Below, piece by piece: positions 11,118 through 20,999 of a DNA stretch of 64,000 nucleotides. This DNA is from Spizellomyces punctatus DAOM BR117. Its lineage: Eukaryota > Chytridiomycota > Chytridiomycetes > Spizellomycetales > Spizellomycetaceae. How positions within the stretch are numbered: position 1 is the first letter of the stretch; every line of letters starts with the position of its first letter. A model generated the notes under the pieces. That model saw nothing but the letters and a program-made list of their open reading frames with translations. It did no database searches and was not told the DNA's origin. Location of the stretch: assembly GCF_000182565.1 (NCBI RefSeq), contig NW_015971537.1, forward strand, positions 903,299 to 967,298, given 5' to 3'. The translations under genes were made by a program, and so were the position numbers.

Positions 11118-11979
11118 TCAATCTGAATCGGTGGAAGGGTGGTAGCCGTTTGTGAGGCCGTTGGGTATACCGTTTGTCGAAGGTAGCGTAGAATCGCCAG
11201 CAGATTCAGATCCAGATTCACCATCGTCATCCTCATTGTCTTGTTGTTCCGCACTGTCATCATCACCATCATCTTCATTATCATCAACGGACCCGTCCTC
11301 ATCGTCATCACACGATACATCCGCCCCATTTTCAAACATGTGCGCAAACTCTTCCATACTGAGTGTACGTATCGCCCGCTCATACGTCGGCGTAAGATCT
11401 AAATCACCATCAACACATGCATGACTCTGGACACACACACAGAAAATCCCACCTTTCAAATACGCAACAACATCCTCCCGCTCCTCTTCATCCGCAACCT
11501 CAATCGGCTACCCATCAAAAATTAGATACAGATCCAATCCCCAAACTCGACAACGCACAACATACCAACTTCCCCTCCCCATTCCGTCTCTCAACATCCG
11601 CACCAAGCTCCACCAAACATTTCGCAACAGCCGCTGTTTCACAGACATGTAACGGTGTATCCCCGTCATCGTCCACGATATCGATTTGGGCGTGATAGGT
11701 GGTGACCAGGAGATGTATGAGGGGAATATGTGCATACGCAGCCGCAGCATGTCTAAAACAAGATAATGTGATCAATATATGAGTAACTGAGTTTTAATAT
11801 GAAGTGTGGTGGGGAACGTACAGAGGGGTGTACCCGGTATCATCCTTTACATTGGGATCCAAAGGAGTTCCACCCGGTCCACCGTGTTTAAGAAAGTGTT
11901 CAACAAGGTCCATACGGCCATCTGAGCATGCTAGCCAGATATTCGTTTCGGCTAGACCGGGGAGTTCCGTCCCAGGCAT
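11118..11979 (-). CDS. ankyrin-repeat protein, acidic tail (YAR1-like)
   Basis: Four exons: 11822-11979, 11566-11752, 11453-11507, 11118-11398; 226 aa. Ankyrin units: NIWLACSDGRMDLVEHFLK, TPLHAAAAYAHIPLIHLLV, GDTPLHVCETAAVAKCLVE. These are followed by LPIEVADEEEREDVVAYLK and a D/E-rich tail. Length and layout (three to four ankyrins, then acidic end) resemble the fungal Rps3 chaperone Yar1, but sequence evidence is only for ankyrins, so that function is an inference. The start is ATG at 11979, with the divergent coiled-coil gene starting at 12204. Confidence 0.75.
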
Positions 11980-12203
11980 CCTCAAACAAAAAGATTTCGT
12001 TAAAATGGTTTGGGGATAATTTAGAGTTGCGAAGAGCGCAAATGCTGCAAAAGCGAGAGGTGAGAATGAGTCATTTCACGTGCCAGCCTTGACAACCTGC
12101 GCCATGTCGCTTACGGCATTTCCTTGTCCAGCACGCGTTTTGTCCAAATGGTTTTTGGTTTACGGGTTTTTTGCGTATTGGGGGTCATTTTGCTATTACA
12201 AAA
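11980..12203. promoter_or_regulatory. bidirectional promoter with CACGTG box
   Basis: One E-box at 12077-12082 lies midway between the divergent ankyrin and coiled-coil genes. Confidence 0.4.
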
Positions 12204-13057
12204 ATGTCGGCACCTACATCCCTCCATCTCTACACGCATCTCCAACCCCCATCACGCACAGAAGACCAATGGACACGAACCCTTTTTAGCCGGTCAACAG
12301 CCTACATGGCCCACCAAACCCCTTCGTCACCATCCCCCCCTCTTCCCACACCGACACCAAGCACACCACCTTCACCACCTGCGAAATGGACTGCATTGCC
12401 TACGAGTCTTCAACGACCGCTTTCGAGGGAAGAGTTTATGAAAGTTCTTTCGGAGCATGTTTCGAGGAAACGGTCTTTGGAGGATGGGGAACGGGAGGAA
12501 GGGTTGGAGAAGCGGTTAAAGGTGTTGAGTGAGCGGGTTGTTACAGGTATAAAAAAATTGGTTTTTTTTTATCAACCAACCGACGTTTTCATTTAACAAA
12601 ATCTATAATAGAAACGACTACTCTTCTTACCACCCACACCCAAACCCTAACAACCCTCCTCGAATCCCATAAAACAAGCCTAGACACAACCCGCGAACAA
12701 ACCAAAACTCTCACAACCCTCCTGCAATCCGAGAAAACCCTACACTCGTCACTCGTCTCCCAAAACGATACACTAGCAACATTGTCCAATCGATTAAATA
12801 CCTTGCAAGCCAAACTCTCTACCCTACCCAACACCCCGCATGACGATCATGATGATGATGATGAATCGACACTTCCGGACCGGTTACAACAGACAAATGA
12901 GCGGATATCGCAGTTGATGCGGATTCGAGATGATGTACTTCGAGACCGGATGCAACGGGAAGCTAAATGTAGGCAGGTCCTTGAAGCGTGTGTGGGCGGG
13001 TGGGAATGGAGTGAGGAGGGTGTGAATGAGGTTTTAGAGTGTCTGGAGGTAGATTAG
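12204..13057 (+). CDS. coiled-coil protein of unknown function
   Basis: Exons 12204-12546 and 12612-13057, 262 aa. The first ~80 residues are P/S/T-rich. From about residue 85 the protein is a long amphipathic helix (LSREEFMKVLSEHVSRKR, then heptad-like L/T/S and K/Q segments), broken by an HDDHDDDD acidic stretch, and ends in a second helical segment with RISQLMRIRDDVLRDRM. No catalytic motif is visible. The layout fits a scaffold or kinetochore/recombination accessory protein, but I do not recognise the family. Confidence 0.7.
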
Positions 13058-13402
13058 ATATTTTTTATGGGGGTTTTTTTTTGTTGGAATAGAGTGGGTT
13101 GATGCACTCCACTTGTTTTGGCCAAGTTCATCTTTGTGGATTCGGAGTAAAGTGAAAATGCGAACCAAAAGATGCCCAAGAACAACAATGTCGCATTCAA
13201 TTGTGCAGCAATGTCAAAACAATTACACCCCGAGCAACGGAAGATGGCGCATATGCAGCATTGCCACATCCCAAAAAAACTTGCACACCAACTGCAAAGC
13301 AACAGCGGTATAAGACTCCACACACCAAAATAAACCCGCCAACAACACAATCTCTATATACAAAATAAACAAAAGACGAAAACCATTCCAAAAGCGAGCG
13401 CC
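13058..13402. other. spacer between convergent coiled-coil gene and TFIIE-beta
   Basis: A and C rich on the plus strand; no gene or RNA recognised. Confidence 0.5.
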
Positions 13403-14730
13403 CTACTTGATCGGCCCCAAAATATCTACGTCCACCAACACAAAAAAATCGTTAGACGGCTTACCCCCAAGCACACACATGTATTAAAAAAATACGCACC
13501 TAACCCCTCCAAATGCGTATTCGTCAATTTTATCCGCTTATGACTCCTTCGTTTGGATTCCTTTGGCTTATCCTATCCAAAAAAGACAAATCAGCACATT
13601 GGGTTAGAGTTCTGGGTATGATGCGTACGGAAACGTACGGTGGGTTTAGGTGCTACAAAGACTTCCATGGATTTGAGGCCGGCTATTGCGAGTGTGTGAG
13701 TCACAAAAAAAGGGAAAAGGTCAAGAGGAAAGAGATGTACTGACCTCGTTCGAGTTCTTTGGCAAGATCGGATTCTTTTGGGAGTTGGATTTCGTGCCAG
13801 TAGTTTTGGAATTCTGTAAGCAATAGGGTTTTGTTAATGCATGATCCAACGCACACTTTTGTCCCATCCATCCACTACGCACACACACACACACACACAC
13901 AAACTAGCAAGAATTGCTCCCCACCGCTCACTATTGTATCTACCTATTCGCTCCCAACTCACCTTTTGACATTTCCAAATTCAAACTCTTATCATTCCAA
14001 TACACAATCCTCGGTTTCTGGTCTTTTGTTTTCAGCACGAGCACATGTCCCTCCTTTTCCAGCTCTTGAACGGCACCCAAAAGTCCACTCCAGGAATCCA
14101 AGAGTTCTTTGATTTCCATTCCGCCTTGGGAGGCATGGGATTGGAGGAGGGTGATGAGGTCTTCTTTGGAGCGTATAGTGTATTTTGGCTAGTGATTAGA
14201 GTAGAGGTAAGTTGAGGCCACCGGTACACATTTCCTTTTGGCTCGGTAGTCCTCTGCCCGGGCCCAATCCAAACTCTAACAACCTCGCTTATACTCGCTA
14301 CTGCTCAGCCAACTCACCTTGTAACGATAAGTCTTGTCTTGCGGAATAAACTCAATCTTTAAATTATTCCTCAAAATCTCTCTCAACCCAGGCGTGCCTC
14401 CAATATGAACAGCCGTCAATCTCATAATCTCCTTTTCCGACAATGCCTCGCCCTTTTCTCGCAGTGCGTTAATGATTGTGTATACTTTGGTGTTTGTTGC
14501 CACGTCTGCGTGGATGGCTGGAGGTGGAGGAGCGAGGGCGGGGGGGAGCTTTCTCTTGGCTTGTGATTGTGGTGGTGGTGGGTGAGATGCGGTAATGTGT
14601 TGTTTTGTGATGGTGGGCGTGGCCAACATGCGCTTTTTGAGCGCTGCCTAACAATATAAAGAGGGCATTGAGCAAGTCTAGTCCCGAGTATCCATGTGTA
14701 AGTGCGTATGCATGCCTTTGATTCCTCCAT
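13403..14730 (-). CDS. TFA2: TFIIE beta subunit
   Basis: General RNA polymerase II factor that with TFIIE-alpha recruits and stimulates TFIIH. Exons 14716-14730, 14318-14647, 13964-14189, 13745-13813, 13639-13682, 13500-13572, 13403-13425; 259 aa (human 291). Landmarks: ALKKRMLATPTITK near the start, the first winged helix (VYTIINALREKGEALSEKEI, then LKIEFIPQDKTYRYK), the second winged helix (YTIRSKEDLITLLQSH, RIVYWNDKS), EFQNYWHEIQLP and a basic C-terminus KRRSHKRIKLTNTHLEGLD. The first intron would be GC-AG (14648-14715); if it is wrong, translation begins at ATG 14629. A CACGTG box lies at 14815-14820. Confidence 0.9.
13880..13900. repeat. (CA)n microsatellite
   Basis: Ten CA units inside the TFIIE-beta intron between 13814 and 13963. 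Confidence 0.9.
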
Positions 14731-15467
14731 TGTCAACAAGGTGATGCAATCCAACCCAGTGCGAAATGACAAGATTCTCCATTGAACTTTCCCACACTCT
14801 TTCATCATCAATGTCACGTGACCAAACATCTGAATATGTGAATGCCAAATGGAACACTATCATGCAAAAAGAGAGTTGCTATGATGGCTAATGCTCATAT
14901 CTAATGCAAATGCAAATGCCTAGATGTCGAGTGTAATGAATGTAAATGATGCATCGTATAATAACCATTCACAAAAAGCAACATAAATGCCATGTAGAAT
15001 TCGATAATAAGCGTTCCTCATGGCAATTCCCCTCCTCCCCATAGTAGAATCCGCAAGTAGAAATCTCACTCTCCCCCTCCAATCCATCAGATATCCTTCT
15101 CTCGTCCTTCTAGAAGGAATCTTTCAATTAATCCATAAATAGTATATTATACACGTGATATAATCATCTTAATAGAGAGTGGCGTAGTGGCGTTGGCCGC
15201 TGTTATTATTTTCTAATAATCTTTTTTCTCCCACGCAATACGATCACGTGATAATTCATGCACACATAGTCACGTGAACATATTACTTAATGTATTGCAA
15301 ATAGTTTCAATGCATTGTTTCATTCCTAGTTATTAGGTTTTTTTTATTTTTTATTTTATTCTTGAGGATGTGTTCTTTTGGCTGAAGAGGTTTTTGTTCT
15401 TCTGCGTTTTTATTCTTTTACGCAGGATTTCTTTTGCATGTCCCATATGTGTGTGTGTGTATAGGCC
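14731..15467. promoter_or_regulatory. AT-rich divergent upstream region with four CACGTG boxes
   Basis: Separates TFIIE-beta (-) from the four-TM SH3 gene (+). CACGTG occurs at 14815-14820, 15152-15157, 15245-15250 and 15271-15276. No ORF is convincing. Confidence 0.5.
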
Positions 15468-17330
15468 ATGCATGTCCCTCGACCACGACTCGTTCTCTTG
15501 TTTTTCATCCTAATCCATCTTGTATGTACAGTAGATGGTATTGCATAACTCTTCATTATCCTCATCCCAACGTTTGTTTGTAATAGGTCCTGGGAATCGT
15601 TCTCGTCGTGGGATTCCATCACGATAGTGCTACATGGGCTACCATCGCTTTAGGGGTCTTGTTTGGGATCCTTTGTGTGGTTGGGGCTTTAGGGATTTGG
15701 AAGAGATCAAGGGCCCTGTTGATTTTGGTATGTATTTGGAGTTGGGGTTCGCGTTAGGGTTTTAGGGTTCGGGTTGGGATTGGGATTGGGGTTGGGCTTA
15801 GGGTTAGGGTTGGGATTGGGATTGGGTTGGGGTTGGGGTTCGGGTTAGCGTGTGGGTTCAAGTTGGGTTCGTCTTCGCGTTCAGTTAGGGTTCGGGTTGC
15901 GATTAGCGTGTGGGTTTAGGTTGGGATTGGGTTGGGATCAGGGTCATGACTCGCGAATGCTCGTCAAGGAGATCTGGGGGAGAGTGACATGGAAAGGCAG
16001 GACTGTGGGCCATGGCTCGCGTACGTTCGTCATGGAGTGCACGCTGGCAGAGCCAGACGTCTTGAAAACTGGATTGCATTCCTTGATCAAGAATCCATTC
16101 ATCTCATTGACGTTTTCTTACCTTCTTTACACTCTTTTATCACACTAGTATGCATGTCTGGGAACAGTCTCTGTCGCATTGGGCATCGTCCACCTGTTGA
16201 TGATCACAAACGTCTTTTATCCCTCGGTCATCGATCAAGTCCAGCCCGATCGCGTTCTAATCGTTGGCAAGACAGTGTGTGGGTACTATGCTGACCAAGG
16301 GTATTCGGCTTGGTATTCGAGTGCGCATGGGAATAGTACATCCATGTCGGGCGGGAATACGACATCCACGTTGCGGCCTCCGATCATTGCCAAAAGACAG
16401 GCAAACAACGGTACCACGATACCTGGGACCAATGCAACCAGCGGGACACCAAACACCAATGCCACGACCACCGCGACACTGGGAAAACCAATGGAAATGC
16501 AAGTCGGTATCCCACTCTATGCCGCAAATGTGGCCTTTATCGGTATCGGTATCCTAGGCGCAACCTTTCTCCCCATCTCGCGCCGCCTGATTCGCTCGTC
16601 AAACCTCTTTCACTCGGACCCAGAAGCCAACCACCTCACATCAACTCTCGGATCAGTGGCGGCATCATCGACACCAGGAACACTCCAAAAACCCAAGAAT
16701 GCGGACTCGTTGAAACGTAAACCAACGAGCATGACGTCTATTCCAAGTTATTACCATAAAGCTGGGACAAAGGACCTTGAACCCAATCTCCGCGTTACGG
16801 CTGTTGGTAAAGTTCCGCCTCCCGTCTCATCCAATTCTAGCCGTCAACCCACATCCCCTCAACAACAATCCCCTCAACAACAACAACAACAACAACAACT
16901 TACTGTACAAACCTCTTCCCGTCCCACCTCACCATCCACCGCACCTCAAACCCGAAAACCAATGAAATCCATTCACAACATTTACACCATCCAATGTAAA
17001 ACCTGCTCCCAAACCCTCCCGCTCACACTCGCATCGTCCCATACCTGCCCCCCCTCTCCCTCCCCTTCTTCTCCGACGTTATCCTCAGCTTCACCCACAA
17101 GCACAACATTCGGCTCTTTGGAACCCCTCTACACCCAACGCGCGAAAAGACCCTACGTCCCCGTTCTTTCTGATGAAATCCGATTGGAAAGGAATGAACT
17201 TGTTCGTGTGTATGAGGTGTATGAGGATGGGTGGGGGGTGGGTGAGAATGAGAGTGGGGAGATGGGTGCGTTTCCGTTGGGGTGTTTGGACTCGAATCAG
17301 ATTCGGGATCGGAGGGAGAGTTTACGGTAA
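15468..17330 (+). CDS. four-TM membrane protein with C-terminal SH3 domain
   Basis: Exons 15468-15521, 15587-15727, 16149-17330; 458 aa. Predicted TM helices near residues 8-27, 34-56, 61-87 and 186-208. A ~100-residue N/T/S-rich loop with several N-x-T sites lies between TM3 and TM4. The cytosolic part is P/S-rich with a polyQ run (about 300-316), a CxxC pair near 340 and a C-terminal SH3 domain (PYVPVLSDEIRLERNELVRV, then DGWGVG..GEMGAFPLGCL). Four TM helices followed by an SH3 domain is the plan of the fungal osmosensor Sho1, but the large glycosylatable loop is unlike Sho1, so homology is uncertain. It is probably a plasma-membrane signalling adaptor. Confidence 0.8.
15738..15945. repeat. 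telomere-like degenerate repeat inside an intron
   Basis: About 200 bp of imperfect TTAGGG, TTGGGA, TTCGGG and TTGGGG units, all in one orientation (G-rich strand is plus), within the 421-bp second intron of the SH3 membrane protein gene. That intron is six to seven times longer than its neighbours. Confidence 0.85.
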
Positions 17331-17769
17331 GAACGAGGTGGATGGAAGGTATTATCTCTTTTTTTTTTTTTGGTGCGGTTTTATTATCAAAAACTGTTTT
17401 GTAAATACATGTATAGCTTTTTTTGTGTTTGGCATAGTCTTAATACATTTCTGTATTTCTTTATCTTTTATAAACTTTTTCCCGATTTAAGTTGGCATAA
17501 GCAAAAGTTGAGGATATCCCCAAACGCTCAACAGTGCTTGTAACCTTTATCCACACTTTTCCTACTTGATAAATAAGAAATGCCATCGTTGAGTTTAACC
17601 AGTTGCATAGTCGACAATGACTGTTCTTCCATCCTTTTCGTAAAGCAACCCCGTACATTTGGCAGACCACTAGATGATCATTCAAAACAAACGTACTCAC
17701 GTGACACCACAAAAGCCCCCATTCCGCCCAGCAATTCCAACATACCTCCCTTTTGCCCATTCTTCAACC
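17331..17769. other. spacer; FUN14-gene promoter
   Basis: Begins with the 3' end of the SH3 gene (T-rich tract near 17361) and ends with a CACGTG box at 17698-17703, 66 bp before the FUN14-protein start. No gene seen. Confidence 0.5.
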
Positions 17770-18417
17770 ATGCCTTCAGGTAACCCTGCACCTGAACACA
17801 CACACACAGAACAAAGGAAATGCCGTAACTGACATTGTTACCCAATTAGCACCCGACATTTATGCACAGAAAACAACCGTCGTCGCAACAGCGCATGACG
17901 TGCAAGCCACCAATGTGATTATCGCCGCAAGTGTAAACGAGGAGCCAAAGACAGTTGTATCGACGGACGCTGCGAATTTATCAGAGATTACTATGGTGGG
18001 TTGTCTTTTTTATGCGTGTTGTGGAATGGGGAATGTAATGTACATTTTTGGGACTTTTTAGGCGACAATGTTGGGTGCAAGTGCAGGCTTTGCAACCAAA
18101 AAGATGGCAAAAACGGGGGGTTTGGTCATCGGGATTGGGTTTATGGGAATACAAGTACGTACCTTATCACCCTCTTCCCAAACAGAAACATATTAAAGCT
18201 ATTGTTAAAGGCCCTCGTACATGCCGATATCCTCAAAGTCAACTGGCCCCGCGTAGAATCCCTTCTTATCGGTAAAATCGACCAAGACGGGGACGGAAAA
18301 TTCACGCATAAAGATATTCAGATTGGTGCTACGAGGATGTTACGGAATCTTACGACGGATTTACCGTCTAGTGCGGGGTTTGCTGCGGCTTTTGCGGTTG
18401 GGTTTCGGTATGGGTGA
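17770..18417 (+). CDS. FUN14-domain mitochondrial protein
   Basis: Exons 17770-17779, 17817-17995, 18062-18154, 18211-18417; 162 aa. FUN14 proteins (FUNDC1 family) are mitochondrial outer-membrane proteins, some acting as mitophagy receptors. Seen: the core TMLGASAGFATKKMAKTGGL, then LVIGIGFMGIQALVHADILK, KVNWPRVESLL, and a final GFAAAFAVGF helix. A canonical EF-hand-like loop, DQDGDGKFTHKD, sits between helices, as in other fungal/plant members. The very short first exon (10 nt) and its acceptor (17816) are the least certain. Confidence 0.87.
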
Positions 18418-18942
18418 TTGTTGGAATGTTTGTTTTTTTGGATGGGGTAAAAGTTCGATTAGGGTTTGAACAAGCGTGGATTTTTGGAACAATGAATAGA
18501 AGGAGTGTTGTGAGATTTATTTTCTTAACGATGCGGGTGATGGAATAGATGGTAGGGATGTTGTGTCATGTACTCTGTAGCTCATACAATAGAAAATCAG
18601 ATGAGATTTACTAGTGTCACTGATGGGCTTTCGATGCATTGTCTCTACTACCAAGGGATGCCACCATCAGCCAGGCGGATCATCGGTCGTTATCGGCAAA
18701 AACTCAAATCATCCCGAGAATGGACACACACATCTTGGGGTTTAGGAATGTGGCATTTAGTAAAGTAGCCAGGCTATGAGTGACAAGAGCCGCATCTTTT
18801 GTTTTGTTGCACGCCATGATGATTTTGAAAAAAATATCGTATACACTCTATCAATCCTAGCCTTCCACCATAACACCCATTCCACAACACACACACAATA
18901 GCCATTCCCATAGATTTCATAGAAAAAGCAAAACCGTACGTA
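18418..18942. other. spacer between convergent FUN14 gene and GOLGA7-like gene
   Basis: No coding or RNA feature recognised; small ORFs on both strands look random. Confidence 0.5.
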
Positions 18943-19568
18943 CTACCGCATAATAATTTCAATCTACAAAAAAATAAACGAAAACCATTATAACAAAACA
19001 TTAATACCCAACCCAAAATATCAACATACATGTAATAACCCTGTTCGCTTCGGATCCTACAAAAAAAAAACATCAGAATCAACAAAAAACATGGCATCAA
19101 AAAACATACGAAAAACGTAAAAACACTAACCACAATCGTCACACCAACAGGCTCATAAACCCTCGTATTCTCATCCTGGATAAACGCCGCCAATTTCTTG
19201 AACGCCTACAAAAACGAAAAACAAATAGTTTCAAATGCCAACATAACCAATATACGAATTCGCATTTCCAAAGTACATACCATCCGATACCGCCCATTAG
19301 GAAAAAAACTCTCCAAACACCACCCAGTAAGACAACTCCCAACCGTAAAACACACTTGCGAAATTGTTAGTCTATCCGCATCAAGCAAGATTGTATTTAT
19401 TGTTTGGATTGTTTTTTCAAATGTTGCTGGTTGGATTCTTGTTGCCAGTTCGGAGGGACATGTTGTGTTGAATTGTGGTGTGTCGCTGTGCGTGTAGGTT
19501 CGGGAAATGTGGAGGGTTGTTGTTGGGGGGGTTTGGTGGAGGGTGTATGGGGGGTAGGCTTCGGGCAT
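18943..19568 (-). CDS. GOLGA7/ERF4-family palmitoyltransferase cofactor
   Basis: Exons 19281-19568, 19131-19205, 19030-19056, 18943-18963; 136 aa (human GOLGA7 is 137). The family binds a DHHC palmitoyltransferase (DHHC9 or Erf2) to modify Ras. Collinear landmarks: FNTTCPSELATRIQPATFEK, TINTILLDADRL, CLTGWCLESF, LAAFIQDENTRVYEPVGV, then DPKRTGLLHIEIIMR at the C-terminus. Two tiny terminal exons (27 and 21 nt) are supported by the matching end of the family. A CACGTG box is present 84 bp upstream at 19652-19657. Confidence 0.9.
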
Positions 19569-19883
19569 CTTTGTTGTTGTTATGGGTGCATGGATGGAAA
19601 TGTCAAAAGTGTGTAAGTGCTTTGGGGCTTACGTTGGGTTGAGGTGTGGGTCACGTGGAATGGGCAACATGGCAAAAGCCGATACGAGATGCATATGGTA
19701 TTTTCATGGGCTAAACCGTTGGGTTTTTTGCAATGATGCGTTCAAGACACGATTTGCAATGCAAGTCGAAGCATTTGAAAAGGGAAAACCAATACGATGG
19801 ACGGACGCAGCCAAAAACTTTTTTATTTACAAAGAAGGACCCAACAATGTTGAAAAAAGCAAGTTATGCTATCACAACTCGAT
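19569..19883. other. upstream region of the GOLGA7-like gene
   Basis: Contains the E-box at 19652-19657; nothing else supported. Confidence 0.5.
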
Positions 19884-20389
19884 TTAAAGCACTCGAGGAC
19901 CCTACACAAAAAAAACAAAACACTCACATCAATAAAACAACACCAAAAAACCATCACAAGAAATCAAAACACACACACCTTCAAATGCGACTCTGCCCGT
20001 TCTGCTTTCTGCACATCCCCTTTATGCAAAGCCCCCTCAGCCTTTAAGCGATGCCCAGTCTGCGTACCGGGCATCGAATGTCCCAATGCGCGTTCAGCTT
20101 CACCTTCAAGATACGACCCAGTCGTCACACTCGAATGCACACCATGGTCCATGTGGGATTCAGCTTTTTCGGCTTTAACTTCGTTTCCTTTTTTACGGGC
20201 TCCATCGGCTTTGAGTTGGTGGCCCAAGTCTGTGCCGGGGAGCATGTGTCCCATCGTGCGTTCGACTGTGCCTGCGATCCGCTCGCCCGTGGTTGGGAGG
20301 TGTCCGCCTGGAGCGACACCTGCTGCTCCGGGTGCTCCGGTTCCGGCTGTGGTGTTGTACCCAGGAGTGTTGTAAGCTTGCGAAGACAT
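19884..20389 (-). CDS. small hydrophilic protein with a duplicated G-H-P-G-T motif
   Basis: Exon 19979-20389, probably spliced to a 6-codon last exon 19884-19901; otherwise it ends at 19964. About 142 aa. After a G/A/T/P-rich N-terminus there are two copies of a ~48-residue unit (about residues 34-80 and 90-137), each with GH..PGT..GH.LKA.GA..KG...KAE.AESH. It is highly charged, glycine-rich and lacks hydrophobic segments, like LEA or CsbD-type stress proteins, but I cannot assign it to a family. Confidence 0.75.
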
Positions 20390-20999
20390 TTGTGTTTTTT
20401 AATAAAAGTAGAGTATTTGAAATTCCCGCTTGTTTTAATTTCTCTCAAGACTGTTAAGCAGGGGGCAATTTCGTCTTCCTCTGCCCTTTTTTATATCTCC
20501 CCTCCACTTGTCGCATTCCGCGCCTTCCACATTACAAAATACAAAAAATGACATAACATCCCACTTTATAACATGCCCATGACGACATAAAAGGGACCAA
20601 CAAAATATTTGGGCGTCATTACTTGGCATCCTCTTGCAAACAAAGAAGGCTTGAAAATAGAAAAAGAAAAGTTCCATTTCAAAGATATGTCACGCTGTCC
20701 CGTTTCCCTTTTCACACCCCGCCCGTCCTTGGATAAGCCACAGTTGATTATGTAATAGTGATGATGTCATGAGTCGCTTGAAGGCAGTAGGGCCAAGTCC
20801 AAATGGGGCATTGTATTGCATGCAATGACGGATTTCCAGAGTGAGGTTTTTATAGATGTCAAATGACAGTGCAAGCATTAAAGCATTGAAAAAGAATATC
20901 AATGATACATTTAGTATTTCAACGATCCAAAATGTAAAAAAAAAAATCCAAAAAAGTAAAAAGCACACAGATAAAAAAAAATATAAGCATCCATCCAAT
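20390..20999. other. spacer downstream of TMEM245
   Basis: Contains the 5' region of the small hydrophilic protein gene and the 3' region of TMEM245. A-rich stretches near 20936-20980; no gene seen. Confidence 0.5.

Noticed and set aside
15738-15945. A chromosome end (true telomere)
   Set aside because: The repeats are degenerate, internal, inside an intron and flanked by genes on both sides.
18774-19193. 139-codon minus-strand ORF
   Set aside because: It reads through introns of the GOLGA7-like gene; only the short segment in frame with exon 2 is real.
20051-20551. 166-codon plus-strand ORF
   Set aside because: An antisense shadow of the duplicated-motif protein and its promoter; Cys/Phe-rich random-looking translation.
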